From positions 310,001 to 374,000 of the forward strand of contig CAXUKO010000005.1 of assembly GCA_964251665.1 (NCBI GenBank): 64,000 nucleotides of DNA, given 5' to 3'. Below are positions 8,616 through 17,431 of the stretch, in pieces. Origin of the DNA: JBBQLG01 sp964251665 (GTDB lineage: Bacteria > Bacteroidota > Bacteroidia > Cytophagales > Spirosomataceae). How positions within the stretch are numbered: the stretch's first letter is position 1; each line of letters opens with the position of its first letter. The translations under genes were made by a program, and so were the position numbers. Below the pieces are notes generated by a model. It was not told the origin of the DNA. It saw only the letters and a list, made by a program, of their open reading frames with translations, and searched no databases.

Positions 8616-10658
8616 TTAGTTTTTCGTCAGTACGCTATCGGGCAGGAATTTCACATCGATACCCGTTTGCTTCTTCAGGTTAGCCCAGTTGTTGCGGCCA
8701 TCAGCATAGGCGGGGTTCACCACCATCGACCGATTGTAGTAATATGACGCCAACGGGTATTTGCCTTCGTTCTGGTAAATCACGCCCAGGTTATTGTAGG
8801 CCGGAGCATAGGCATTAGCGGCCCGGATGGTCTGTTTGTAGTAGTAAACGGCCGAATCTCGGTTCGGCGTGATGCGCTGAAACACGTAGGCCATCGAGAA
8901 ATACGACTCCCCGAAGTTGGGATAAATCCGGCACGACTCCTGCAGGTGATCCAGTGCCCAGCGGGCGTATTTACTCGTCGCCTTGTTTAGGGTATCAATC
9001 GCAATCTGAGCCGCTTTCACCGAATCCGGCTTCGCCATAAACTTCGGATTGGTCAGCTTGCGGCCAAGGGTGTCCATCAGCGATTTGGTTTTCAGTCCTT
9101 TCTCAATCCACTCATTGGCCACGTGTCGCTGTACCTGACAACTCGTAGCCGCAGCGGGCAGTGCCGAGTTAAACAAGGTGAAATTATCTTTCCAGTCGGG
9201 ATTGCGGGTAACGGTTTTGAATGAGTACAAACCAGCCACCACGGCCATCAGGGCCAGCAACGGTGCGTACCGGGCCAGCATGGGGCGGGGTGCAGCAGCC
9301 GAATCAGCCACGGGAGCGCTGTTGGCCAGCGCATCGGCTTTCACCAGAAAATGCTGAGCCGCCCAAACCAGAATGAACGAATACCCAAATACGGCGGCAT
9401 AAGCAAACCGTTCTGCAAAAATGCCCCCCCGCGACAGAATGAAGCCCAGACCCGGTATCATGGTCACGAAAAACCAGACCAGCCCGAACCCCCATAACGT
9501 CCGTTTGATGATTCCTTTTACCATCAGCCACAGCAGGCCGATCATGCCAAGGAATCCCACCCAGGTCATCAGATCGCCTTTGCCCCCCGACGGGATTACA
9601 TTATACGAGTAGTCATAGACCAACGGATGCGGTACAACCAGCAGCCGGATGTAGTACACGAAAAACTTAAACATCGTGGACGTTTTCGTATTCAGAATGG
9701 CATATGGATAGTTAGCCCAGTCGACCGGAGGAGTACCGCTCAGGGTACCGATCATCTTTTGTTTCTGATAAAAAAACAGAGCCGCCACAATCAGGAACGG
9801 CCACACGCTGAGGGCCGACTGCCAAACGTTACGCCGGGCAAAAAAGTAGGTCATGGCCGGGATCAGAGCTAGGCTCACCACCGACGATTCTTTGGACATG
9901 AAAGCCAGGTACAGTGACAGACCGGCTGCTACCGTCCAGCCCGGCTTGCCCGTTTCCAGATACCGCCAGTATGCCAGCAGCATCGTGGCAATGAACAGAA
10001 AACTAAGCAGTTCGTCACGCCCTTTGATGTTAGCGACAATTTCGGTGTGGATTGGGTGGGCGATAAACAGCAGCCCGATCAAAAATGCCGTGATGGTTTG
10101 ACCCGACAGCCACTTTTGCAGCAGTACGCCAATAACCAGCCCGGTAAGGCCGTAAAGCCCGGCATTGATCATGTGGCTGATGCCGGGATTGTCTTTAAAA
10201 TACTCCTGTTCAATGGCAAACGTAATGAGCGACAGGGGCCGGTAGTAACCGAGTGAGATGTTGCTGAAGTGCCAGAACTCAGTTCGCATCAGGTCGGGAA
10301 TTCCCTTCAGGCCCTGCTTCACGAACAGGTTTTGGCCAATGGCGGCAATATCGTCGAGTGCGTATTTATGACCGAACGTATTGGCGTAGAGTGCCACGGC
10401 TACCAACGCCAGCACGAGGGGTGGCCACCACGTTACGGGTCGGCGTTCGATGGGAAGCGTAACGTCAGCGGAGGCAGACGAAGCCACCGGACGCGCTGGT
10501 ATGGATGCAGGCCGGGTTGCAGACGCAGTCGGCCGGATGGCCACCGGAGACACGGGAGCTGCAACGCGTTCGGGTGTTCGGGATACGGTAGGTTTCGGCC
10601 CGACTGGCCGGGGAGCCGGCCGTTCGGGCTGTTTTTTCTTCGCCATGAGGACGTTCAA
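8616..10658 (-). CDS. TMTC-like polytopic membrane protein with C-terminal TPR repeats
   Basis: The 680-residue protein starts with a Pro/Ala/Arg-rich cytoplasmic tail of about 70 residues, then has many hydrophobic segments (about 75-450) and ends in tetratricopeptide-like repeats (about 540-660, for example APAYNNLGVIYQNEGKYPLASYYYNRS). The motif AHPIHTEIVANIKGRDELLS in the membrane part is the hallmark of TMTC / DUF1736 proteins, whose eukaryotic members are O-mannosyltransferases of the GT-C fold. A bacterial member could transfer a lipid-linked sugar to proteins or glycans, which is inference. Met5 (MAKKK) is an equally good start. It is divergent from the nuclease gene, sharing an 83-base promoter gap. 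Confidence 0.75.
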   Translation of the reverse strand: MNVLMAKKKQPERPAPRPVGPKPTVSRTPERVAAPVSPVAIRPTASATRPASIPARPVASSASADVTLPIERRPVTWWPPLVLALVAVALYANTFGHKYALDDIAAIGQNLFVKQGLKGIPDLMRTEFWHFSNISLGYYRPLSLITFAIEQEYFKDNPGISHMINAGLYGLTGLVIGVLLQKWLSGQTITAFLIGLLFIAHPIHTEIVANIKGRDELLSFLFIATMLLAYWRYLETGKPGWTVAAGLSLYLAFMSKESSVVSLALIPAMTYFFARRNVWQSALSVWPFLIVAALFFYQKQKMIGTLSGTPPVDWANYPYAILNTKTSTMFKFFVYYIRLLVVPHPLVYDYSYNVIPSGGKGDLMTWVGFLGMIGLLWLMVKGIIKRTLWGFGLVWFFVTMIPGLGFILSRGGIFAERFAYAAVFGYSFILVWAAQHFLVKADALANSAPVADSAAAPRPMLARYAPLLALMAVVAGLYSFKTVTRNPDWKDNFTLFNSALPAAATSCQVQRHVANEWIEKGLKTKSLMDTLGRKLTNPKFMAKPDSVKAAQIAIDTLNKATSKYARWALDHLQESCRIYPNFGESYFSMAYVFQRITPNRDSAVYYYKQTIRAANAYAPAYNNLGVIYQNEGKYPLASYYYNRSMVVNPAYADGRNNWANLKKQTGIDVKFLPDSVLTKN

Positions 10659-10741
10659 CTATGGGTTAATTAGGGCAACTTTAACTTTATAATGCAATTG
10701 GGCACCTTTGACCCGTTAAATCTCTGTAAAGTTCAAAAAGG

Positions 10742-11650
10742 ATGCAGACAAAATCAATCAACGTACCAACTCATTTCAAAACCGTTGTGTCGGTTCTGAT
10801 CATGGCTGGCCTGCTGTCCGGTTGCCTCAGAACGGCACCTCGCCCGGTATCGCCTACCGCTCCTGCTCAGCCACCCACGTCTACCGCGCCGGGACAGGCC
10901 ACCCGCGACGATAATCTGGGTATGGGTAATCCCAGTAACGCTTCCAGCACCGACCCCAACAACTTCCTGCTTCAGAAGTCGACGTACACGCTGTCGTACA
11001 GCCGCGACCGGGGCATTGCCAACTGGGTAAGCTGGCACCTCAGCACGGCCTGGAAAGGGGATGCCAAACGAAGCAACAACTTCCGGCCCGACCCTACCCT
11101 GCCGTTTACGTGGTTTGCCGCTAAAACGAGCGACTACACCAATACCGGCTTCGACCGGGGCCATCTCTGCCCATCGGACGACCGTGACGGAACCGACGAC
11201 GAGAATAACTCCACGTTTTTACTAACCAACATCGTGCCACAAGCCCCGCGCCACAACCGCGAGGTCTGGAAAAATCTGGAGGATTATGCCCGACAGCTTG
11301 TCTCGGCTGGTAACGAGGTGTACATCATTGCCGGAGTGAATGGCGTGGGTGGCACCGGTGCCAATGGAACAGCCACGAGCATTGCCAATGGAAAAATTAC
11401 GGTACCGGCCTCCCTCTGGAAGATTTTAGTGGTGTTGCCCGTCGGCGAGGATGACCTGAACCGGGTTTCGGTGAACACCCGCGTGATTGCCGTCAACATT
11501 CCGAATATACAAACGGCTGCCGATAAACCCTGGCGGTTTTATCTGGTCAGTGTCAATGATTTGCAGAAACTGACCGGCTACGACTTTTTGTCCAATCTAC
11601 CCCGCGATGTGCAGCAGGTACTGGAAAGCCGGATCGACACTAATTCTTAA
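10742..11650 (+). CDS. Secreted DNA/RNA non-specific endonuclease (NucA family), lipoprotein
   Basis: The 302-residue protein opens with a lipoprotein signal (MAGLLSGC, Cys28), followed by a Pro/Thr-rich linker to about residue 60. The nuclease domain carries the family's catalytic DRGHLCPSDDR segment, with His141 as general base, and a downstream Asn in LLTNIVPQ for metal binding. Family members are Mg-dependent, sequence-independent nucleases acting in the periplasm or outside the cell; nutrient scavenging or biofilm DNA turnover are possible roles. The gene has its own upstream region, divergent from the TPR membrane protein, and is followed 13 bases later by a VOC protein that may be co-transcribed. 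Family call is strong. Confidence 0.92.
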   Translation: MQTKSINVPTHFKTVVSVLIMAGLLSGCLRTAPRPVSPTAPAQPPTSTAPGQATRDDNLGMGNPSNASSTDPNNFLLQKSTYTLSYSRDRGIANWVSWHLSTAWKGDAKRSNNFRPDPTLPFTWFAAKTSDYTNTGFDRGHLCPSDDRDGTDDENNSTFLLTNIVPQAPRHNREVWKNLEDYARQLVSAGNEVYIIAGVNGVGGTGANGTATSIANGKITVPASLWKILVVLPVGEDDLNRVSVNTRVIAVNIPNIQTAADKPWRFYLVSVNDLQKLTGYDFLSNLPRDVQQVLESRIDTNS

Positions 11651-11663
11651 CCCACTCGTCTCT

Positions 11664-12050
11664 ATGCTAAGTCAATCCCTGCTGGGGTTGCGTACTGTCA
11701 TCTACGCAGCCCCCGAGCTAACCCGAACTAAAGATTGGTACACCCGTGCGCTGGGCGTTGCGCCGTACTTCGATGAGCCATTTTACGTTGGTTTCAATGT
11801 AGGTGGCTACGAAGTAGGCCTCGACCCTAATCTGACACCTGCCGATGGCAGCACCGTTACCTACTGGGGCGTTGCCGACATAGCAGTAGCCCATGACCAT
11901 TTTCTGGCCTTGGGCGCAACGGAACATTCGCCCATTGCCGATGTTGGCGACGGTATTCGGGTGGCCGTTATGTATGATCCGTTTGGCAATACGCTGGGCC
12001 TGATTGAAAACCCGCATTTTAACATCCCGGATAGTGCCCCAAATCTCTGA
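11664..12050 (+). CDS. VOC (glyoxalase/bleomycin resistance) family protein
   Basis: The ATG at 11664 gives 128 residues beginning MLSQSLLGLRTVIYAAPEL, a typical first strand of the VOC fold; an in-frame start 57 bases earlier would lie inside the nuclease gene and is less likely. Features include the TRTKDWYTRALGVAPYFDE helix-strand segment and a C-terminal MYDPFGNTLGLIENP, the usual closing motif that carries a metal-ligand Glu. VOC proteins bind a divalent metal and act as lyases, isomerases, dioxygenases or resistance proteins; this one cannot be narrowed further. The gene is 13 bases after the nuclease gene and ends just before a strong bidirectional hairpin. Confidence 0.85.
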   Translation: MLSQSLLGLRTVIYAAPELTRTKDWYTRALGVAPYFDEPFYVGFNVGGYEVGLDPNLTPADGSTVTYWGVADIAVAHDHFLALGATEHSPIADVGDGIRVAVMYDPFGNTLGLIENPHFNIPDSAPNL

Positions 12051-12066
12051 TCTGGTTTGGCCTTAA

Positions 12067-12102
12067 ACGCCAAAAGCCGACCACTTGGTCGGCTTTTGGC
12101 GT
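12067..12102. terminator. Bidirectional hairpin between convergent genes
   Basis: A perfect 16-base-pair stem (ACGCCAAAAGCCGACC and its complement) with loop ACTT lies between the VOC gene and the convergent BON-LysM gene. The T-tract is weak on both strands, so it may end transcription from both sides by the strength of the stem. Confidence 0.75.
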
Positions 12103-12117
12103 AAAAACGAGTGCGGC

Positions 12118-12582
12118 TTACAACTGCGGAATACGCAGAATCTGGCCGGGATAAATCTTGTCAGGGTCGCTCAGCATCGGCTTATTAGCCTCGAAGATGA
12201 CACCGTATTTCATAGGATCGCCGTATACATCCTTCGCAATCTTGGACAGTGTATCGCCCGACTTCACTTCGTGATACTTGGCTTCGGGCGTAGGATTCGC
12301 TACGACTAATTGATTATCAACCGCCTGTACACCTTCTACATTACCCACTGCTAGGGCAATTTTCTCGGCTTCTTCCTGCGTGTTTACTTCACCAGTGATC
12401 GTGACGGTATCACCATTCGTTTTAACAGTCAGTTTGTTGAACGTCAGGCCCAGTTTTTGAACGTGCTGCAGCAAGGCGCTGGCTTTGAGTGGCTCGTCGG
12501 CAGCCGGGGTAGCAGCCGCAGTTGGGGCATCGTGATTGAAAATCTTTTCGCCTACACCCTTGAAGAAGTTTAACAGACCCAT
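12118..12582 (-). CDS. BON-LysM domain protein, Kbp/YgaU-like
   Basis: The 154-residue protein starts MGLLNFFKGVGEKIFN, closely resembling the start of E. coli Kbp (YgaU). It then has a BON domain (about residues 40-95, with VTITGEVNTQEEAEKIALAV) and a C-terminal LysM domain (about 102-152, YHEVKSGDTLSKIAKDVYGD). E. coli Kbp is a cytoplasmic potassium-binding protein induced by osmotic stress. There is no signal peptide here, which agrees with a cytoplasmic location despite the LysM domain. Length and domain order match the family. Potassium binding is carried over from E. coli and not shown by the sequence. Confidence 0.85.
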   Translation of the reverse strand: MGLLNFFKGVGEKIFNHDAPTAAATPAADEPLKASALLQHVQKLGLTFNKLTVKTNGDTVTITGEVNTQEEAEKIALAVGNVEGVQAVDNQLVVANPTPEAKYHEVKSGDTLSKIAKDVYGDPMKYGVIFEANKPMLSDPDKIYPGQILRIPQL

Positions 12583-12743
12583 TGGTTCTAAGTGGTTTAA
12601 GTTGACTAAATGGTTGGTTAACGGGCCTGAAATTACAGAATCCCTTGATTATCCAACCCGGTTCATTGGCCTTTGTTCAAAGATCACGGGTAAAGACGTT
12701 ACCTATAATCACTTTTAAATGTGGTCATAAGCGTCAAAAACCT

Positions 12744-12751
12744 TATTTTTG
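12744..12751 (+). promoter_or_regulatory. Candidate -7 box (TATTTTTG)
   Basis: TATTTTTG fits the Bacteroidota -7 consensus TAnnTTTG and lies 53 bases before the SGNH hydrolase start. No clear TTTG box is seen at the expected -33 distance, so this is tentative. Confidence 0.3.
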
Positions 12752-12804
12752 CGTTATTTCATTACAATTTTTTCCATTTTTTTTCATAATCAATAGCCTA
12801 TAGT

Positions 12805-14148
12805 ATGCATATTAACAAGCAGGTAAGGTGGGGGCTGGTGCTGGCGGCAACGCTGGGCATGACAGCCTGTAAAAACAATGATGTTGACCCCAACGCCGGG
12901 GTAACTGCCAGCAAGGGCACGGCTGATTTCTCACGTTATGTAGCGGTAGGTAATTCACTTACAGCGGGCTACGCCGACAATGGCCTGTACCGGTCGGGGC
13001 AGTTGAACTCGTACCCAAACATTCTGGCCGGGCAATTCAAAACCGTAGGCGGGGGCGATTTTGTGCAGCCACTTTTTGCGGCCGATTCGGCTAATGGCTC
13101 CGGCTATCTCAAACTGATTGCCGTACCTACACTGGCAACACTGGCAAAGTCTATTGTTCAGGTTGCACCGGGGGCAGCACGGGGAGGCACGACAATGGGC
13201 GGCAGCCCGTTATTACGCAAATTCACGGGTGTTAACCAAAACCTCGGAGTTCCCGGCATTAAAATGGCCGATATCCAGACGCCGGGCTACGGTTCTGTAC
13301 AGGGAAATCAATACTTCGAGCGTTTCCTTCGTGACCCATTCAAAACGTACCTCAGCTACGTCAGTGACAACATCGCCAACGCGACGTTCTTTACTTGCTG
13401 GATGGGTAACAACGATGCGCTGGGCTACGCTACGTCAGGCGGCACTTCTCCCCTCACCGATCCAACATTGTTCCAGACAAATTATACCGCGCTCATCAAT
13501 GTGCTGACGGCCAACAGCCGCAAAGGGGCTGTGATTGGTATTCCAAACGTCACAACGACTCCGCTCTTCAATACCGTAACAATACCGTTAATACTGGCTT
13601 CGGTTAATGCAGCTGTGCAGCAGGCCAACCCCGGTGCCCCGGCGATTGCTGCGCTGGTCATTCAGGGTAAAAACGGCATCCGTGCGTCACAGGCGGGTGA
13701 TTTGGTGACACTTTCAGCGTATACAGCCGGCGCATACAGCACCATCGGCTCAACGGCGGTTGGCACTAAAATCGGCCCATACGGCTTAAGCCCTACCAAT
13801 CCGCTGCCCTCGCAGCTGGTGCTGGATGTGGATGAGATCAAAGACCTGAGCGCAGCTACGGCCAACTTCAATACCATCATGAAAACGCAGGCCGACGCCA
13901 AAGGGTTAGCCTATGTAGACCCAAATGTAGTGCTGGATCAGGCGGCTAAAGGGTTCACGCAAAACGGCGTTGCGTATTCATCTGCCTATGTATCGGGGGG
14001 CGTGTTCAGTCTCGATGGTATTCACCTCACTCCGGCGGGCTACGCGCTGATGGCGAACGAGATTATCCGCAACATCAACGCCAAATACACCGCTACTATT
14101 CCAACTGTCGACGCCAGCCGTTACAACCGGGTTGTCGTTCAAAACTAA
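12805..14148 (+). CDS. SGNH/GDSL-type hydrolase lipoprotein
   Basis: The 447-residue protein has a lipoprotein signal (LGMTAC, Cys22). Block I of the SGNH fold is VAVGNSLTAGYADN with the nucleophile Ser at about residue 53; the C-terminal Asp-His pair lies in SLDGIHLTPAGYAL. The middle contains a long Gly/Ser/Thr-rich region. Such proteins in Bacteroidota are outer-membrane-associated esterases or lipases of unknown substrate. The gene is followed 15 bases later by an outer-membrane beta-barrel protein, so the two probably form a transcription unit and may act together at the cell surface. In this phylum the pairing recalls a FadL-type porin plus lipase arrangement, although the second gene here is of another barrel type. 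Confidence 0.85.
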   Translation: MHINKQVRWGLVLAATLGMTACKNNDVDPNAGVTASKGTADFSRYVAVGNSLTAGYADNGLYRSGQLNSYPNILAGQFKTVGGGDFVQPLFAADSANGSGYLKLIAVPTLATLAKSIVQVAPGAARGGTTMGGSPLLRKFTGVNQNLGVPGIKMADIQTPGYGSVQGNQYFERFLRDPFKTYLSYVSDNIANATFFTCWMGNNDALGYATSGGTSPLTDPTLFQTNYTALINVLTANSRKGAVIGIPNVTTTPLFNTVTIPLILASVNAAVQQANPGAPAIAALVIQGKNGIRASQAGDLVTLSAYTAGAYSTIGSTAVGTKIGPYGLSPTNPLPSQLVLDVDEIKDLSAATANFNTIMKTQADAKGLAYVDPNVVLDQAAKGFTQNGVAYSSAYVSGGVFSLDGIHLTPAGYALMANEIIRNINAKYTATIPTVDASRYNRVVVQN

Positions 14149-14163
14149 TTCTACTGTATTCTC

Positions 14164-14961
14164 ATGAGATATCTACCCCTCACGGCGGCACTGCTGTTTA
14201 CCGTTACGGTGGCATCGGCCCAATTTTCGTTTAAGGATATTCACGTCGGTATAAAAGGTGGCGGAACGGCTACGCATGGCAACACCACCATTCCGGCGCA
14301 GCCTACCGGCATCGACAACGTGCAGGTCCCTAAACTCGACAATAAAAACAATGGCATCGGTTATGGCTATTCTGCCGGTCTGTTCGCCCGGAAAGATATG
14401 CGCAAAGGCTTTATTCAGGCCGAAGTGACCTACAACCGCTTCGTGCTGAAACAGAAGACCGACGTGACGCTCGACGTGAATGCCAACCCGGCCCTGAGCA
14501 ATGCGTTGCCGGTTTCCTTTGCCCCAGGTGTATTAAATGCCAGCCTGAACGTCACGTCCGAATCGGCACTGGAATCCATCAACGTACCCATTATGATTGG
14601 TCGCCGGATTCTGGATGGTAAGGTGCGGGCGTATTTCGGTCCGAATTTCATTTTCGTGACCAGCGCCCAGGCAATACGTAACACGGGCGGGCAAATCAAC
14701 GCGAACAACACGATTGGGTTTGCTACTGTACCGATTCCAACGTCGCCCACGACCACGAACCTGCTCAACAAGTATGATGCGGGTGTGCTGGAAGTAAAGG
14801 ACTTTACGTACGCAGCCGACTTCGGGCTGGGCATCTCACCCATCAAAAACCTGGACCTGGACCTGCGCTATGCCATTCCGGTGGGGAAGGTCTATAAAGA
14901 CAAGAACATTGGCGGTTATCTCGGCATCGCCACCCTAACCCTTGGCTACCGGATATTTTGA
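14164..14961 (+). CDS. Outer-membrane beta-barrel protein (PorT-like fold)
   Basis: The 265-residue protein has a signal peptide cleaved after SAQ at about residue 19. It is composed of alternating hydrophobic strands and polar loops, starts with HVGIKGGGTATHGN and ends with an aromatic terminal strand (LGIATLTLGYRIF), both typical of Bacteroidota outer-membrane beta-barrel domain proteins. No enzyme motif is seen. The gene follows the SGNH lipoprotein at 15 bases. Function is unknown; it may be a small channel or a partner of the lipoprotein. Confidence 0.75.
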   Translation: MRYLPLTAALLFTVTVASAQFSFKDIHVGIKGGGTATHGNTTIPAQPTGIDNVQVPKLDNKNNGIGYGYSAGLFARKDMRKGFIQAEVTYNRFVLKQKTDVTLDVNANPALSNALPVSFAPGVLNASLNVTSESALESINVPIMIGRRILDGKVRAYFGPNFIFVTSAQAIRNTGGQINANNTIGFATVPIPTSPTTTNLLNKYDAGVLEVKDFTYAADFGLGISPIKNLDLDLRYAIPVGKVYKDKNIGGYLGIATLTLGYRIF

Positions 14962-14965
14962 GGGG

Positions 14966-15120
14966 ATAAGTTGGTCAGTTGGTAAGTCAGTCAGTTGGTA
15001 AGTCAATAAGTCAGTCAGTCAGTTAGTAAGTCAATAAGTTGGTAAGTCAGTAACGGGGCCGCCCATGCGGTGCTTCGCTCTGGAACACTTACCAACTTAC
15101 TGACTTACCAACTTACTCCT
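14966..15120. repeat. Inverted repeat of GTCA/GTTG/GTAA 4-base units
   Basis: A run of tetranucleotide-like units (AGTTGGTAAGTCAGTCA and variants) fills about 14966-15053. Its last part, AAGTTGGTAAGTCAGTAA (15036-15053), pairs perfectly over 18 bases with 15097-15114, across a 43-base GC-rich spacer. It lies just after the barrel protein stop and could end transcription. The same arm sequence recurs at 20475-20578. Confidence 0.8.
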
Positions 15121-15547
15121 TACCATTTAATGAGCCACTGCCACCGCTGCCGGTATAAATCTATAGTTCGGGGAAACGATTAGCATCCAGATCAGCAAAT
15201 CCGCCCTGTTACACGACCGTCAACGGGCAGTTGAAAGCGGGTTAGCGGGCGCTCACTACGAAACGCCCGAACCGTTACTTCGTTACCACTGCCGTCTCCT
15301 GTAGTACTAACGTTAAAGGTATAAACGTTGACATGCAGGACTTTCGGGAAAAGCGGAGACGGACTGGTTATAAACTGACCGATAGATATAAACGGGCTTT
15401 CCGGCCGAAATCCAGACAGCAGCCAGCTAACCAATATCTATTTCGCCACTCGTACGCACATGAATCAGCCGGATTAATTCCGGGCTGAATTAACGATGAG
15501 TATGCCGGAAAGTTGAGTAATGGCAGGAGAAGTAAACGCTGAAGCGA
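15121..15547. other. Gap without a convincing gene
   Basis: About 430 bases between the repeat and the HxlR gene. One open frame of 80 codons on the minus strand (15192-15434) has no recognisable motif and no clear start context. A near-palindrome around GGATTAATTCC (about 15464-15486) lies just downstream of the HxlR stop and may be its terminator. Otherwise nothing is recognised. Confidence 0.5.
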
Positions 15548-15886
15548 TTAAGGCTCTAAGAAAATCTCGCCGATCTGCCTGATTTTCAGCACTAAAGGCA
15601 AAGCCCGACGTCCGCGGTCAGTCAACCCATACTCAACGCGGGGGGGCGTTTCGCTATGTATGGTCTTCTCAAGAACGCCAAGTACAACTAATGCTTTCAA
15701 TTCCTGAATCAGCACTTTCTCGCTGATATCCGGAATCATACGACGCAGTTCGCCGTAGCGACGGGCCTGATCACTGAGTTGTAAAATAATAAATAAACGC
15801 CATTTACCACAAATCACTTCGAGTGCTCGTTTGAGTACTTGTTGATGCGGATCGTTGGGGAGTAGTACCCGCTCGTTTTCATCCAT
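15548..15886 (-). CDS. HxlR-family transcriptional regulator
   Basis: The product is about 112 residues, the usual length of HxlR winged-helix regulators. Recognisable parts are ALEVICGKWRLFIILQLSD (first helix), RRYGELRRMIPDISEKVL (recognition region) and VEYGLTDRGRRALPLV (wing and last helix), all at the family positions. The ATG at 15886 is chosen; an in-frame GTG lies three codons upstream at 15895. HxlR proteins usually sense reactive electrophiles or oxidants and repress a divergent gene, yet no gene of reasonable size lies divergently here. A palindromic site directly upstream (15900-15915) suggests self-control. Family call is strong, the signal is unknown. Confidence 0.9.
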   Translation of the reverse strand: MDENERVLLPNDPHQQVLKRALEVICGKWRLFIILQLSDQARRYGELRRMIPDISEKVLIQELKALVVLGVLEKTIHSETPPRVEYGLTDRGRRALPLVLKIRQIGEIFLEP

Positions 15887-15899
15887 TTGTCTCACTTAA

Positions 15900-15934
15900 T
15901 ACTAACCTTTTAGTAGGTAACTTACTGATTAGTA
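15900..15934. promoter_or_regulatory. Putative HxlR operator
   Basis: TACTAACCTTTTAGTA (15900-15915) is a palindrome with 6-base arms and a 4-base spacer, directly upstream of the HxlR start. A second, looser copy TACTGATTAGTA lies at 15923-15934. Position and form fit an operator, probably for autoregulation. No binding data exist here. Confidence 0.55.
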
Positions 15935-16323
15935 GGCTTTTGCCTTAACTTGAGCAAAGATAAATTTTGAAACGCTCAAAGCAATGACTTTCAATTCCGT
16001 TATACGTATTTAACTAAAAACACAGTTACTTATGTCTGATTACCTGCCTGATGGTCAGCACGAAAGCACTTGAACGGCTATTGAAAAAAGTTGTTTGCCC
16101 ATACAAAAACCGGCTTTAGGTTGCCTTATCAATATTCATAGCTTACGGGTATCTGGTAACTACCGCTATTCCATACACGCCGTTCACCAGTAAAAACATT
16201 GATCCAAACTAACCTTGTTGAGTAAAGCCCTATTTTTGTAGAAATCAGGTTCTACAAAAGTAAAGTTTTTTCTGACGTATATAGAGATAATTACTTAGTG
16301 GAACTTCCCGTAAAAGTCTCGTT
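15935..16323. other. Gap between the HxlR gene and miaA, with a small hairpin
   Basis: About 390 AT-rich bases without a recognisable gene. TATTTTTG at 16231-16238 fits a -7 box for miaA. It overlaps a hairpin at 16234-16259 (TTTTGTAGAA, loop ATCAGG, complementary arm). The arm core TTGTAGA recurs in the palindrome cluster after miaA. No gene is seen on the side where an HxlR target would be expected. Confidence 0.5.
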
Positions 16324-17247
16324 TTGCCTCTTATTTTGACTAAAAATCATTCAAAAATCTTACTTGTAGTGGCTGGGCCTACGGCCGTGGGCAAAACGTC
16401 CCTCTGCGTCCGGTTGGCTAAAGCCTTACAAACCGATGTGGTCTCTGCCGACTCCCGGCAACTGTATCGGGAACTAACGATTGGTACTGCCAAACCCACA
16501 GCAGCGGAGATGGATGGCATCCGGCACCACTTCATCGACTCGCACCCCATTACGCACTCCATCAACGCCGGACAGTACGAACGCGAAGCCCTTGCCGTGC
16601 TCGACAGGCTGTTTCAGGAGAAAGATCTGGTGATTTTATCGGGGGGAACGGGCCTGTATATCAATGCCGTCTGCTTCGGCTTAGACGACATGCCAGTGGT
16701 TGATCCGGCTATTCGCGAAGCCCTGAAAGACCGGTTGCTCACCGATGGTCTGGCCCCACTCGTTGCGGAGTTGCGCCGGTTAGACCCCGTTTATTGCCAA
16801 ACTGCCGATCTGCAAAATCCAGTCCGGGTGACGCGTGCACTGGAAATCTGCCAGGCAACGGGACGGCCCTTCTCCACCTTTCACCGGCAATCGACTGCCG
16901 AGCGGCCCTTTCAGCCGGTGCTGGTTGCGCTCGACCGGCCGCGCGAGGAACTCTATGCCCGCATTGATGCCCGAATGGATGTTATGCTGGAAGCGGGTTT
17001 GGTTGAGGAAGCCCGTTCGCTCCTGCCCTACCGGCATCTGACGCCCCTGCAAACCGTTGGCTATCAGGAAGTGTTCGGGTACCTCGACGGGCAGTATGAC
17101 TATGCGGAAATGGTACGCCTGCTAAAGCGAAACTCCCGGCGGTATGCCAAACGGCAGCTAACCTGGTTTCGGAATCAGAACGACTATCAGTGGTTCAGCG
17201 CCGATGATGCAGCAGGAATTTTGAGGAAAGTTGTTCGAGTTAACTAA
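16324..17247 (+). CDS. miaA: tRNA dimethylallyltransferase
   Basis: MiaA attaches a dimethylallyl group to A37 of tRNAs that read codons starting with U. The 307-residue protein carries the P-loop VVAGPTAVGKTSL, the DSRQLYRELTIGTAKP segment, GGTGLYINAV and the C-terminal KRNSRRYAKRQLTWFRNQ, all standard for the family. No ATG is available in a sensible place: the reading begins at TTG 16324, with another TTG four codons later. A non-ATG start is therefore predicted. The gene is monocistronic and ends at a cluster of palindromes shared with the convergent rhodanese gene. Confidence 0.95.
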   Translation: MPLILTKNHSKILLVVAGPTAVGKTSLCVRLAKALQTDVVSADSRQLYRELTIGTAKPTAAEMDGIRHHFIDSHPITHSINAGQYEREALAVLDRLFQEKDLVILSGGTGLYINAVCFGLDDMPVVDPAIREALKDRLLTDGLAPLVAELRRLDPVYCQTADLQNPVRVTRALEICQATGRPFSTFHRQSTAERPFQPVLVALDRPREELYARIDARMDVMLEAGLVEEARSLLPYRHLTPLQTVGYQEVFGYLDGQYDYAEMVRLLKRNSRRYAKRQLTWFRNQNDYQWFSADDAAGILRKVVRVN

Positions 17248-17250
17248 AAG

Positions 17251-17410
17251 TGCCGGTAGGCACGGCATCTTTGTAGATCAAGTCGGCAACAAGGTAGACG
17301 TGGTTCCATAGGAACGACATCTTGAGTTAGTCATTTAAGATGTCGTTCCTATGGAACTATTTCTCTTACCTCTCCAACTTCTTCTACAAAGATGCCGCCC
17401 CTAACGGGGC
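17251..17410. repeat. Nested palindrome cluster (REP-like)
   Basis: Outer arms GGCATCTTTGTAGA (17264-17277) and its complement (17383-17396) enclose a perfect 21-base-pair inverted repeat (17303-17323 with 17337-17357) whose arms start with GTTCCATAGGAAC. Small hairpins TGCCGGTAGGCA (17251-17262) and GCCCCTAACGGGGC (17397-17410) flank it. All the small hairpins share a CC-TA-GG type centre. This resembles dispersed REP-type intergenic elements, placed here between convergent genes. Confidence 0.7.
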
Positions 17411-17431
17411 TTATTCTTAACTCAAACAGCT

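Noticed and set aside
15192..15434. 80-codon open frame on the minus strand
   Set aside because: No family motif, no convincing start context, and the other strand is equally unlike a gene; treated as part of the gap.
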